This document shows, piece after piece, positions 43,217 to 51,607 of a DNA stretch of 64,000 bases; position 1 is the first letter of the stretch; each line of letters starts with the position of its first letter. Under the pieces are notes generated by a model that was not told where the DNA came from, searched no databases, and was given only the letters and a program-made list of their open reading frames with translations. Both the position numbers and the translations under genes were made by a program. This stretch comes from an uncultured Blautia sp. (lineage in GTDB: Bacteria > Bacillota > Clostridia > Lachnospirales > Lachnospiraceae), in NCBI RefSeq assembly GCF_947654165.1, contig NZ_CANTKB010000006.1, positions 62,001-126,000 of the forward strand. Reading direction: 5' to 3'.

Positions 43217-43444
43217 CCGGATTTTGATGTGTGGGGGCAGAAAGCGCCCCCAAAACAGCAAAGTGGGGGCAGAAAGCGCCTCCAAAATGTCAAAGTGGGG
43301 GCAAAAAGTGCCCCCACAATTTGGACACGACAAAATCCGGCTTGAAGTCAGTATAAAAGTGGGGGCAGAAAGCGCCCCCAAAATAACAAAATGGGGGCAG
43401 AAAGCGCCCCCAAAGTAGCAAAGTGGGGGCAGAAAGCGCCCCCA
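43217..43444 (+). repeat. 32-bp-period hairpin array, six units with one replaced slot
   Basis: Six near-identical 22-base units (gTGGGGGC-AGAAAGC-GCCCCCA type) start at 43231, 43263, 43295, 43359, 43391 and 43423. Spacing is exactly 32 bases, and the gap between unit three and four is exactly 64, so one slot (43327-43358) holds unrelated sequence in phase. Each unit folds into a 6-bp GC stem with a 7-base loop; spacers are 10-base A-rich (AAAnnnCAAA type). CCGGATTTTG at 43217 and its exact complement CAAAATCCGG at 43331 enclose the first three units. Lies between a primase-like gene and mobilisation genes: candidate oriT/origin iterons. Confidence 0.9.
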
Positions 43445-43463
43445 CTTTCATAAACAGAGGGTT

Positions 43464-43526
43464 TTAGGGAGATTTTCTCCCTAACTAGATGGCATTAGGA
43501 CAGAGATGTCTCTAATGCGTATCTAG
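43464..43526 (+). other. Nested inverted repeats, candidate oriT
   Basis: Two perfect structures after the hairpin array: TTAGGGAG/CTCCCTAA (43464-43484), and a nested hairpin 43485-43526 made of CTAGAT/ATCTAG, GCATTAG/CTAATGC and GACA/TGTC around a GAGA loop. Location 80 bases before the mobilisation genes fits an oriT recognised by MobC and the relaxase. The nic site is not identified. The remaining 79 bases up to the next gene show nothing else. Confidence 0.55.
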
Positions 43527-43605
43527 CCGTAAACCTAAGAGATTCAGACAGGCGTGTGGGTGGAAGAGATATACAAAACACGGATAAGGGAGGTGCAGGA
43601 AAGCA

Positions 43606-44127
43606 ATGGATAAAGAACTTACAATAATCGCAGAACCAGAGGAACTTATTGCCTGGGCAGACACATTTGATATCTTACTAAACCCTTCGATAGAAGATGC
43701 TGCAATTCTGCTTAACTATATGGAAGGACATGATTATGCCATTGGCATAGATTCAGATGGGAAGATGTACAGGCAGGATGTAGCTGAGGAGAATGGTGAA
43801 ATTGAACCATACCCGATAGATGATGTTATAGATATTGTCTGTGAATGGAACTATGAACTGATACTTGATGCGGAAGCACACAGGAGTGATCCAAAGGATT
43901 TTAACGACTATAACGAGTATCAGAGCAAGTATGAAAGTCTGAAAGCAGATGAAAAGAGACTGGACAGATTGTTTGATAAAACCTGTTATGGTAAGGAACT
44001 TATAGAAGTTGCTACAGAGCTTGCAGACAGGGTTATTGCCCAGCTGGGTAATAAAGAACTGGAAAAAGTTGCTGTAACAGTAGCAGAAGGAGTAAGAGAA
44101 TACAGTACGGGTAAGAGAGGAAGGTGA
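43606..44127 (+). CDS. Acidic protein of unknown function upstream of mobC
   Basis: 173 residues, strongly acidic, no membrane segment. Starts ELTIIAEPEELIAWADTFDI, contains a charged middle (YNEYQSKYESLKADEKRLDRLFD) likely helical, and ends with a basic patch (STGKRGR). No family recognised. It is the first gene after the candidate oriT and ends four bases before mobC, so a relaxosome accessory role is conceivable. Start behind GGGAGGTGCAGG. Confidence 0.65.
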   Translation: MDKELTIIAEPEELIAWADTFDILLNPSIEDAAILLNYMEGHDYAIGIDSDGKMYRQDVAEENGEIEPYPIDDVIDIVCEWNYELILDAEAHRSDPKDFNDYNEYQSKYESLKADEKRLDRLFDKTCYGKELIEVATELADRVIAQLGNKELEKVAVTVAEGVREYSTGKRGR

Positions 44128-44131
44128 TCCT

Positions 44132-44464
44132 ATGGCGGATAAAGTTCATTGTATAAGGAAAACACTAAGACTTATGCCACAGGAAGCGAAGGTACTTTCT
44201 GATAAGGCAAAGGCAAATGGAATGAATGAAGCCGAATATATCAGGCTTCTAATCAGTCAGAAACCAAATGATTATCCGGAAGTAAGGAAACTTCTTAAAG
44301 AGCTTATCAATGAGATAAACCGAATCGGCATTAACATCAATCAGATTGTATTTAACAGCAATGCACAGCTGTATTCCAAGAAAGATAAGGAACAGCTTGT
44401 GGCATATATGAAAAAGCTGAATCAGTCTGTCAGCGAGGCGGTGGTAAAGATTGGCAATCAGTAA
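44132..44464 (+). CDS. mobC: MobC-like relaxosome protein
   Basis: 110-residue accessory protein of the relaxosome: an N-terminal ribbon-helix-helix (KTLRLMPQEAKVLSDKAKAN, GMNEAEYIRLLI) binds oriT and the C-terminal helices (LLKELINEINRIGININQIV) interact with the relaxase, as in the MobC family. Its 3' end overlaps the relaxase start by 14 bases, a sign of coupled translation. Confidence 0.88.
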   Translation: MADKVHCIRKTLRLMPQEAKVLSDKAKANGMNEAEYIRLLISQKPNDYPEVRKLLKELINEINRIGININQIVFNSNAQLYSKKDKEQLVAYMKKLNQSVSEAVVKIGNQ

Positions 44465-45893
44465 GATACTTCACATGAAGGACAGCGGGAATTCTTTTCA
44501 TGCAAGGCATTTGAAACGGGCACTGGATTATGTGATGAATCCTGAGAAAACTCAGAGAGGAAGACTTGTGGGAGCTGTTAACTGTCAGGCAGATATGGCT
44601 TTTGAACAGATGATGGATACAAAGAAGCAGTTTGGAAAAACAGACAAGCGACAGGGGTATCACATCATTCTTTCCTTCAAAGAGGATGAGGTGGAACCGG
44701 ACAGGGCTTTTGAGATAACACAGAAGTTTGTAGCAGAATATCTTGGCGATGCCTATGAAGCGGTATTTGTGGTTCATGATAATACAGACCATGTTCATTC
44801 ACACATTGTATTTAACAGTGTAAGCTTTGTGGATGGGAAAAAGTATCGCTACGAGAAAGGTGACTGGGCAAAGTATATCCAGCCGATTACCAATAAGCTG
44901 TGTCAGGAGTATGGTCTTTCCATTATAGATGTGGAGGATGGCAGCAAAGAGAAACAGCACGAGAATTATAAGGATTGGAGCGAATATCGTGAAGGCAGCT
45001 TTGTGTGGGCAGATATGATAAAAAGAGATTTGGATGCCTGCATTTTACAGGCAAATGATTTCAGAGGATTTCTGGAACTGCTGTCGGAAAAAGGATATGA
45101 GGTCAAGCAGGGAAAGTATCTGGCAGTCAGACCACAGGGGATGACAAGATTCAGAAGATGTAAGACTCTTGGCGAGAATTATTCACAGGAAGCTATTGTG
45201 GAGCGTATTGCTAAGGAAGATTTATCTTTTTACCAGTCACAGAATGAGGAAAAGCAGGCAGCGATAGTAAAGTGCTATGTCAAAAGATACCGCAGGGCGA
45301 AGATGTCAGGTTTGCAGAAAAGATATTATGCAAAGCTTTACCGGATTGGAAAGCTGAAAAAGAAGCCATACAGTCAGGTATGGAAGTATAAGGATGATAT
45401 CCGAAAGATGCATAAGCTGCAGGAGCAGTATCTATTTCTGGTAAGGCATAAGATTGAGAGTGCGGAAGAACTTGTTTCGGTACTTGATAATCTGACGGAT
45501 AAGAAAAAAGAAGCATCAAAGGAAAAGAGTAAGACCTATAAGGCTAAGGAAAGATTCAAAGATATTTTTGACAAGGCTGAACAGATCCGGGGGCTTGATG
45601 ATGCGGAATCGTGTTATCAGAGTGGGGATACCTTCTTTGAAGATGAGCACAATGCATGGGAAAGGCTTAACACTGAGCTTCTGGCACAGGGATACAGTGT
45701 GGAAGAGGTCGAGAGTCTTAGAAAAAAATATGAGAGCAAGTATGCACAGGACTGTAAGGCAGAACGGGCGGTATCAAAGGAACTTAATCTTGGAAGATCA
45801 ATATGGAAGGAACTTACGGTATCAGCTTCGGCAGAAGAGAAGCAGTATGACAAAGAAACAATAAGAGACAGAAAAGAACAGCCGGTACGTTAG
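44451..45893 (+). CDS. MobP-type relaxase
   Basis: Nicks oriT and stays linked to the transferred strand. 480 residues: motif I catalytic Tyr27 in ALDYVMNPEKT, motif III three-His cluster HVHSHIVFN (His114, His116, His118), followed by a long basic helical C-terminal half. The TTG start at 44451 lies inside the end of mobC behind GAGGCGGTGG; this gives the family-typical start MAISKILHMKD. Assigned to the MobP/VirD2-like relaxases by these motifs. Confidence 0.92.
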   Translation: MAISKILHMKDSGNSFHARHLKRALDYVMNPEKTQRGRLVGAVNCQADMAFEQMMDTKKQFGKTDKRQGYHIILSFKEDEVEPDRAFEITQKFVAEYLGDAYEAVFVVHDNTDHVHSHIVFNSVSFVDGKKYRYEKGDWAKYIQPITNKLCQEYGLSIIDVEDGSKEKQHENYKDWSEYREGSFVWADMIKRDLDACILQANDFRGFLELLSEKGYEVKQGKYLAVRPQGMTRFRRCKTLGENYSQEAIVERIAKEDLSFYQSQNEEKQAAIVKCYVKRYRRAKMSGLQKRYYAKLYRIGKLKKKPYSQVWKYKDDIRKMHKLQEQYLFLVRHKIESAEELVSVLDNLTDKKKEASKEKSKTYKAKERFKDIFDKAEQIRGLDDAESCYQSGDTFFEDEHNAWERLNTELLAQGYSVEEVESLRKKYESKYAQDCKAERAVSKELNLGRSIWKELTVSASAEEKQYDKETIRDRKEQPVR

Positions 45894-45904
45894 GCTGTTT
45901 TTTT
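45878..45904 (+). terminator. Terminator overlapping the relaxase stop codon
   Basis: AACAGCC/GGCTGTT stem around a 9-base loop that contains the TAG stop, followed by T7. It separates the mobilisation genes from the next operon. Confidence 0.75.
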
Positions 45905-45922
45905 AGTGGTTAGGAGGCATAT

Positions 45923-47107
45923 ATGGAAGAAAAAAGAGAGCCATTAAGTGAAATGGCGATTGAGAGAAAGATACAGATTCTTCGTAATAAGCATATGGAC
46001 AGTGAGGTTATTGCTCTTGTCAAAAGCGATTATGAATATGGACTGACTGATGATGAAATCGGTCTGTATCTTAACAAAAGTTATGACATTGAGCAGATGA
46101 AGGTGTTATCAAAATGTCTGCATAAGGGTGTATCAGAAGAGTTGTTAACGCTGCTGAAAGATAGCAGGATGGCAGCACCTAAGATGCAGACAGCATTGGA
46201 TTACTATGAAAAAGGTGTGCCGATTGATGCAATCAGAGAGGTAGTCCAAAAAGATGATACGGCAGTAAACATGCGCAGGATGTTTGATGTGGTATTAGAA
46301 AAGCTTAATAAAGCCAAAGAGCAGATGCCACAGGATTTAGAGTATGTGAAAAGTCTTGTAGCTCAGATGGATGAAGTGGTTGAAAAGATCAATCACCAGA
46401 ATGAAAGGTATGATGCCTTGAATAAGAAGCTTTCTGAAATAGAAACTTCCAAAGATGATGAGGAAGTCAGGGAGCGTCTGGTCAAGGAGAACCAGGATAA
46501 GGATGCTCTTATCAACAGTCAGCAGAATGAACTGAATAAGGCAAGCAGTACGATTGCAAGACTCAGGGATGATATTGAGAAAAAGGATAAGGAGATGAAG
46601 CGTATGGGAGACAGAATAGAGTCATTGGAAGATAAGATCATAAGTGTTGCCACAGAGAATAAGAAAGAGGCAGAAAGTAAGGCAGAGCTGCAGGAAAGCC
46701 AGTCCGTACCACAGGCAGATAAAAAGATGGTTGATACAGTTGCAGTTCCGCAGAATATGCAGGCTGTGGCAAATGGAATTCCGGTCTATTATCAGATTCC
46801 GGTAGTTGATGGTACTGGAAATGTGGTGCAGAGACTTCCGATTGAGCGAAGTGTGAGAAAGAGCAGCAACAGCGGAGTGGCAAGCCTTTTTGCAAGACTG
46901 TCATTTAAGAAAAAGTCAAGAGCAGACATTGTAAAGCTGGTTGCATCGGGAGACCTTGTTCCGGCGCAGCTTGTGCAGATTAAGAGTGCAATAGAAAAGG
47001 GACTTACTGAGTCACAGCTTGTAGAGCTTATAAACAACAACATTTCAGCGGAAAAGATGAAGGAGATCATTGAGATTGCTGTGCTTGAAAACAGCATGGC
47101 AGATTAG
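45923..47107 (+). CDS. Coiled-coil ICE protein with matching helical repeats at both ends
   Basis: 394 residues. N-terminal about 120 residues contain helical repeats (EQMKVLSKCLHKGVSEELLTLL, MQTALDYYEKGVPIDAIREV); residues about 130-260 are a coiled coil rich in Glu/Lys/Gln (VEKINHQNERYDALNKKLSE, STIARLRDDIEKKDKEMKRM); a Pro/Val/Gln linker follows; the C-terminus repeats the same helical pattern (AQLVQIKSAIEKGLTESQLV, NNISAEKMKEIIEIA). Looks like a scaffold between two binding modules. Conserved position between relaxase and coupling-protein genes; function unknown. Confidence 0.72.
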   Translation: MEEKREPLSEMAIERKIQILRNKHMDSEVIALVKSDYEYGLTDDEIGLYLNKSYDIEQMKVLSKCLHKGVSEELLTLLKDSRMAAPKMQTALDYYEKGVPIDAIREVVQKDDTAVNMRRMFDVVLEKLNKAKEQMPQDLEYVKSLVAQMDEVVEKINHQNERYDALNKKLSEIETSKDDEEVRERLVKENQDKDALINSQQNELNKASSTIARLRDDIEKKDKEMKRMGDRIESLEDKIISVATENKKEAESKAELQESQSVPQADKKMVDTVAVPQNMQAVANGIPVYYQIPVVDGTGNVVQRLPIERSVRKSSNSGVASLFARLSFKKKSRADIVKLVASGDLVPAQLVQIKSAIEKGLTESQLVELINNNISAEKMKEIIEIAVLENSMAD

Positions 47108-47116
47108 GAGGAACTT

Positions 47117-47521
47117 ATGAATTTAGCAGTAGTAAATGAAGCAGTAACAGAGATGAATGGTGTGGAGCATCAGTTTACAGAGGAAGAGAAAAACTTTGTT
47201 GTCCAGTTCGCATTCAGAAGTGGCAGCAAGGAAGACACGATTTCTCTTATTGAAGCTTTGGCACATTCAGCGGCTAAGGCTGAGTCGGACGAGATTATGG
47301 TCACATACAGGTCTAAATATGATATGAAGCCTGCATGGGTGGAACAGGTGGAAAACCTGCTTGTGGCACTTGAAATGTATCGTATCGAGGAGGAGAAAGC
47401 AATCAATCATCTGGCAGATATTTTGACTGCTTATGGTATTGATGTATCAGCCGAGGAAATCCGTACTACAGAGACAGAAACGCTTAAAACAACAGTCAGA
47501 GAGAAAGTGGAGGTGCGATAA
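47117..47521 (+). CDS. ICE protein of unknown function
   Basis: 134 residues, acidic and mostly helical, with EHQFTEEEKNFVVQFAFRSG and AWVEQVENLLVALEMYRIEE as the best-defined segments. No motif recognised. Its stop codon overlaps the next ATG by one base (TAATG), so it is translated together with the PcfB-like gene and may work with the coupling-protein complex. Confidence 0.68.
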   Translation: MNLAVVNEAVTEMNGVEHQFTEEEKNFVVQFAFRSGSKEDTISLIEALAHSAAKAESDEIMVTYRSKYDMKPAWVEQVENLLVALEMYRIEEEKAINHLADILTAYGIDVSAEEIRTTETETLKTTVREKVEVR

Positions 47522-48639
47522 TGGCAGAAGAGATTCAGGAAGCGGTGCAGATCATCCGTGTAGCTTATGATGGCATTGAGATTGCCATGAAGGTAGGAAG
47601 CGGCGGCATTGCTGCCATGCAGAAGGCAATAGATTTCTTAAAAGGGATGCTTGATTATGAAAAGTCACTTGGCAAGACATCCATGAGAAAGCTGATCTTA
47701 AAAGGTGGCGATTTACAGGTGTTACAGTTTAATACCGAAGATATGAAAAAGGTTGAAAAGATGGCAAAGAAGTATGGAATCCTGTATTCGGTACTTCCAG
47801 ACTGTAACAGGAAAGACGGACTGAGTGAGGTAATCTTTCATACAGAGGCAGTTCCCCGTGTGAATATGATGATACAGAAGCTCAAGTTTGGTAAGATTGC
47901 TACATTTGACGATTATCTGAAGAATGGAGATGAAAAATCCCTTGGCAAGCTGATGGATTTTTTGAAGAAACAGCAGGGAAACGAGAAAAGCCACACGATA
48001 GAAGGGGATAGGGTTAATACCGCTATTGACGGACTGATCGAAAAGGTCGGAATGTTTGCAATGGAAAAGAAAGCTATCAGTGTGGATCAGATCAAGGAGA
48101 ATTTCAGTATCAATGGTGAGCAGGCTGAAAGTGTTATCAAACAGCTTGAGACAATCGGTGTGCTTGGCAGCAAGAATGAGGATGGCACCCATACAGTCAT
48201 GATGGACAAGGATGCATTTATCAACCGTGTCAGAGGCTATCAGGACCTTGCTGAGAGAATGAGGGCAGTTGCAGCATCAAAAAATGCGAACCTGTCAGAT
48301 GTGACAATCAGCAAGAAGCTGATTATCGAAGAAAATGACCATGCTGTTAAGACCAGAGTTCCCGGCACATGGGGAGAAGAGGCAAGATATGTATGGCTCC
48401 GTAAGGAAAACATCATGGAGATTCATGGTGGAAAGACAATGCTTACCTTCCTTGATTCAACAAAGGATTATAAGCTCTACGATGAGCAGAATCGTGTGGT
48501 GACAACCCAGAAAGGAACCGAGCTTTATACTCACTACGACAAGGTGGAGTCATCTGTCAGGGAGCGTTACGAGAAAGTGCAGAAGCAGCAGAAAAAGACC
48601 ACACAGAAGAAAACTGTTACCACAAAGAAAGCGAGGTAG
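47521..48639 (+). CDS. PcfB-family protein (DUF3801)
   Basis: 372 residues. The N-terminal about 150 residues match the PcfB/DUF3801 family known from enterococcal pCF10 next to the coupling protein (ALQ-like start AVQIIRVAYDGIEIAMKVGS, GGDLQVLQFNTEDMKKVEK, YGILYSVLPDCNRKDG). The rest includes a winged-helix-like stretch (FAMEKKAISVDQIKENFSIN, AESVIKQLETIGVLGSKNED) and a Lys/Gln/Thr-rich tail. It directly precedes the VirD4-like gene, the usual order. Probably helps load substrate onto the coupling protein. Confidence 0.82.
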   Translation: MAEEIQEAVQIIRVAYDGIEIAMKVGSGGIAAMQKAIDFLKGMLDYEKSLGKTSMRKLILKGGDLQVLQFNTEDMKKVEKMAKKYGILYSVLPDCNRKDGLSEVIFHTEAVPRVNMMIQKLKFGKIATFDDYLKNGDEKSLGKLMDFLKKQQGNEKSHTIEGDRVNTAIDGLIEKVGMFAMEKKAISVDQIKENFSINGEQAESVIKQLETIGVLGSKNEDGTHTVMMDKDAFINRVRGYQDLAERMRAVAASKNANLSDVTISKKLIIEENDHAVKTRVPGTWGEEARYVWLRKENIMEIHGGKTMLTFLDSTKDYKLYDEQNRVVTTQKGTELYTHYDKVESSVRERYEKVQKQQKKTTQKKTVTTKKAR

Positions 48640-48645
48640 CAGCCT

Positions 48646-50841
48646 ATGCAGACAACAAAGAAAAAGCCGTCACTGATATTCATCCTTGTGGGTGCAGTGT
48701 TAGCAGGGTATCTTGGTTATCTGATAAATGGTGCGTGGACGGAAGGGATTGCCTTTAATGAATTTATGGACAGATTCAATGAAGTATGTGCTGTTCCTTT
48801 TGCCAATTATTACAATTCCAATACAGTAAAAGCAGTAGCCATTGCATTAGGTATCTATGCGATGGCTATTGTCATGTATTACACCAGTCAGAGAAACTAT
48901 ATGCCTGGCAAAGAATTTGGTACGGCAAGATTTGAAAACCCGAAGCAGGTCAACAAGATACTTGCAGATAAGGATGAAAATTTCAACCGGATACTCAGCC
49001 AGAATGTGAAGATGTCGCTGGATTTCAGGAGACTCAAGCTCAATGGAAATATCCTTATCTGTGGTGGTTCCGGAGCAGGAAAAACATTTTATGAAGTAAA
49101 GCCGAATCTGATGCAGATGCCGCATAACTGTTCCTTTATCTGTACCGATCCAAAGGGAGAAATCCTTAGAAGCTGCGGGCAGATGTTAAAAAATAACGGA
49201 TATAACCTGAAAGTCATTAATCTGTTAGAGATGGATAAATCAGACTGTTACAATCCATTTTCCTATATCAGAGAGGAAACAGATGTGGTCAAGCTGATTA
49301 CAAACCTTATCAGCAATACGACACCAAAGGGAGCGACACCAAGTGATCCGTTCTGGGAAAAAGCGGAAGGATTGTTCTTACAGGCTATCTTTTATTATGT
49401 GTGGCTGGAGGTACAGCCGGCAAAGAGAAACTTTGAGACAGTACTTAAACTTCTTGGAGAGGCAGAGGTTACAGAGCAGGGGAAGGCATCAAAGCTGGAT
49501 GTGCGTATGAAGTTTTTAGAGGAAAGTTCCCCACTCGGAGCCAATCATCCGGCAGTCAAGCAGTACAACAAATGTATGAGAGGTGCAGGAGATACCGTCC
49601 GTTCCATTATCATCAGTGCCAACTCAAGACTTGCATTTCTTGAAAATAAGCAGGTTTTACGATTACTCTCCAAAGATGAGCTTAATCTGTCCGATATCGG
49701 TATTGGTGTAAACGGAGATGGGGAGACAAAGACAGCACTCTTTTGTGTAATCCCGGATAGTGACAAATCCTATAACTTTATTATCGGTATGTTATACACG
49801 CAGATATTTCAGGAATTGTACTATCAGGCAGACTTTAATTGTGGTGGAAGGCTGCCAATCCATGTGACATTTATGTTAGATGAATTTGCGAATGTCGCAT
49901 TGCCAGATGACTTCTGTTCACTGTTATCGACAATGCGAAGCCGTGAGATTTCAAGTATTATCATTATTCAGAACTTTGCCCAGTTAAAAGCACTTTTTAA
50001 AGATACCTGGGAGACAATTCCCGGCAACTGCGATACGTTCATCTATCTCGGTGGAAACGAGCAGAGTACGCATAAGTATGTGTCAGAGCTGCTTGGAAAA
50101 GGTACGATTGATAAGAAGTCAAGTGGAGAAACAAAGGGCAGACAGGGAAGCTCTTCAAGAAACTATGATGTATTAGGCAGAGAATTGTTTACACCCGATG
50201 AAGTCAGAAAGCTGGATAATAAGAAATGTATTATCTTTATCCGTGGTTTTGATCCTATCATGGACAATAAGTTCATACCGTTCAATCATTCGATGTTTAA
50301 CCAGACAGCAGATGGCAAGGGAGAGCCTTATGTTCATCAGATAAGAGGAGCAGATAATCTTATCGGTCCGCCATTTGAGATTCTTTCAGACAAGGCAGTT
50401 AAGTATTATGAAAAGCTGAGGGATAAGGGCGAGAATGTGTATATAGATTCTCTTACCTATGAGCAGTTTATGATGCTTGGCGATGCGGAATTAAGCAGAA
50501 GATTCTCTATGCAGGATGAAGCAGAGCAGAAAGCAAAGATTGACAGGGAACAGGCAAATGAGCTTGAGTATGTCGATGAATCGCAGAAGTCGGAAGCAAC
50601 AGAAAGTGCCAATGCTTCTAGTGGAAGTGCTGGTGCTAAACCTGTAAGGAATCCTGAGAGGGAAAAGCCTAAATGGGAGGATACCATCACAAATCGAATG
50701 CTGCACTGGTCGTATACACCGGAGCAAAAGGAAGAAGTGAAGAAAGCACTTGCCGCAGGAGTTCCGAAAGCAACGATTCTTACTTACTTCTATCCTGAGG
50801 TTACTGTGGAGAAGATGAGTTCATATCGGAAGAAGCATTAA
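48646..50841 (+). CDS. VirD4/TraG-type coupling protein
   Basis: Hexameric ATPase that links the relaxosome to the transfer channel. 731 residues: two N-terminal membrane helices (about 8-25 and 60-80), Walker A ICGGSGAGKTFYE (Lys146), the family block FICTDPKGEILR, Walker B HVTFMLDEFANVA, and RSREISSIIIIQNFAQLK. The last 130 residues are a charged, Ser/Glu-rich tail ending in a helical domain (YTPEQKEEVKKALAAGVPKA). Matches PcfC/TcpA-like proteins of Gram-positive ICEs. Confidence 0.94.
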   Translation: MQTTKKKPSLIFILVGAVLAGYLGYLINGAWTEGIAFNEFMDRFNEVCAVPFANYYNSNTVKAVAIALGIYAMAIVMYYTSQRNYMPGKEFGTARFENPKQVNKILADKDENFNRILSQNVKMSLDFRRLKLNGNILICGGSGAGKTFYEVKPNLMQMPHNCSFICTDPKGEILRSCGQMLKNNGYNLKVINLLEMDKSDCYNPFSYIREETDVVKLITNLISNTTPKGATPSDPFWEKAEGLFLQAIFYYVWLEVQPAKRNFETVLKLLGEAEVTEQGKASKLDVRMKFLEESSPLGANHPAVKQYNKCMRGAGDTVRSIIISANSRLAFLENKQVLRLLSKDELNLSDIGIGVNGDGETKTALFCVIPDSDKSYNFIIGMLYTQIFQELYYQADFNCGGRLPIHVTFMLDEFANVALPDDFCSLLSTMRSREISSIIIIQNFAQLKALFKDTWETIPGNCDTFIYLGGNEQSTHKYVSELLGKGTIDKKSSGETKGRQGSSSRNYDVLGRELFTPDEVRKLDNKKCIIFIRGFDPIMDNKFIPFNHSMFNQTADGKGEPYVHQIRGADNLIGPPFEILSDKAVKYYEKLRDKGENVYIDSLTYEQFMMLGDAELSRRFSMQDEAEQKAKIDREQANELEYVDESQKSEATESANASSGSAGAKPVRNPEREKPKWEDTITNRMLHWSYTPEQKEEVKKALAAGVPKATILTYFYPEVTVEKMSSYRKKH

Positions 50842-50850
50842 ATGATATCG

Positions 50851-50885
50851 CATAGGCACAGGAAATGTGGTATACTGTGCCTATG
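50851..50885 (+). promoter_or_regulatory. Extended -10 promoter inside a perfect palindrome, upstream of yjdF
   Basis: CATAGGCACA and TGTGCCTATG form a perfect 10-bp inverted repeat. Between them lies TGGTATACT (50868-50876), an extended -10 sequence with no good -35. A repressor binding the palindrome would block it; the transcript would begin near 50883 with the riboswitch. Confidence 0.45.
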
Positions 50886-50894
50886 TAAAAAGAA

Positions 50895-51068
50895 TGTGTT
50901 TTACAAATCGGAATTGACCGAATAAGTTAATCGTGCCATATGGCTTGATTATAAATACAAAGATAAAAACGCAATGTACATTAAAAATGTACTAGAGCTG
51001 GTAGGTAGCCCAGCCGTCCTATGCAAATAGGGTAAGTAACCTGCCCCTCCGGGTTGTCCATTCTTTGT
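50895..51068 (+). promoter_or_regulatory. yjdF-motif riboswitch
   Basis: Long leader directly upstream of a yjdF gene. Stems seen: GTACATT/AATGTAC (50976-50992), GCTGG/CCAGC (50997-51014) around TAGGTAGC, and CCTAT/ATAGG with a GCAA loop (51018-51031), followed by a GGTAAGTAACC segment. Length, complexity and gene context fit the yjdF RNA motif, described in Firmicutes as responding to azaaromatic compounds. Assignment rests mainly on the downstream gene; boundaries are approximate. Confidence 0.7.
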
Positions 51069-51093
51069 TCAATTCATTTTAGGAGGGATTCTT

Positions 51094-51510
51094 ATGGACA
51101 AAGCAAGTGGAAAACTGACGGTATATTTTGAAGAACCATTTTGGGTAGGTGTATTTGAACGTATTGAAGATGGTAAACTATCTGTGGCGAAGGTAACATT
51201 TGGTGCAGAACCAAAGGATTACGAAGTGCAGGAATATATTCAAAAATACTATTTCAGTTTGAAATTCAGTCCGGCTGTTGAAACTGTTGTAAAGGATATA
51301 AAAAGAAATCCGAAACGGATGCAGCGAGAAGCGAAAAAGCAGACGATGGAAACAGGCATCGGCACAAAATCACAGCAGGCATTGAAATTACAGCAGGAAC
51401 AGAACAAACAGGTGCGTAAAGAGAGAAGCCGCAAGAAAAAAGAGGCGGAAGAACAGCGAATGTTTGAGTTGAAACAGCAAAAGAAAAGAGAAAAGCATAA
51501 GGGGCATTAA
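51094..51510 (+). CDS. yjdF: YjdF-family protein (DUF2992)
   Basis: 138 residues that match B. subtilis YjdF by eye: the N-terminal beta region SGKLTVYFEEPFWVGVFER, GAEPKDYEVQEYIQKYYF, the basic stretch NPKRMQREAKKQT, GIGTKSQQALKL, and the very basic C-terminal tail (KKREKHKGH). Molecular function is unproven; genes of this family are controlled by a riboswitch for toxic azaaromatic compounds, suggesting detoxification or stress tolerance. Within the ICE it is probably cargo inserted between the coupling protein and the secretion genes. Confidence 0.9.
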   Translation: MDKASGKLTVYFEEPFWVGVFERIEDGKLSVAKVTFGAEPKDYEVQEYIQKYYFSLKFSPAVETVVKDIKRNPKRMQREAKKQTMETGIGTKSQQALKLQQEQNKQVRKERSRKKKEAEEQRMFELKQQKKREKHKGH

Positions 51511-51607
51511 AGTCCCTTGGGCTTTTGCACAATTCGATATTTAACGGAGGAATCATTATGTGTGGAATGACAACTGATTTATAAATAAAAATAAATCGGA
51601 GGTTTAT

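Noticed and set aside
43209..43418. 69-codon ORF across the hairpin array
   Set aside because: It encodes the repeats themselves (QNSKVGAES-type) with no proper ribosome binding site; it is a by-product of the 32-base unit.
43231..43444. CRISPR-like array (regular repeats with spacers)
   Set aside because: Spacers are only 10 bases, A-rich and similar to each other, and there are no cas genes. The units are phased hairpins, more like iterons or oriT repeats.
43231..43444. G-quadruplex formation by the G5 runs
   Set aside because: Runs are 32 bases apart and each has a complementary C5 run seven bases away, so local hairpins are far more likely.
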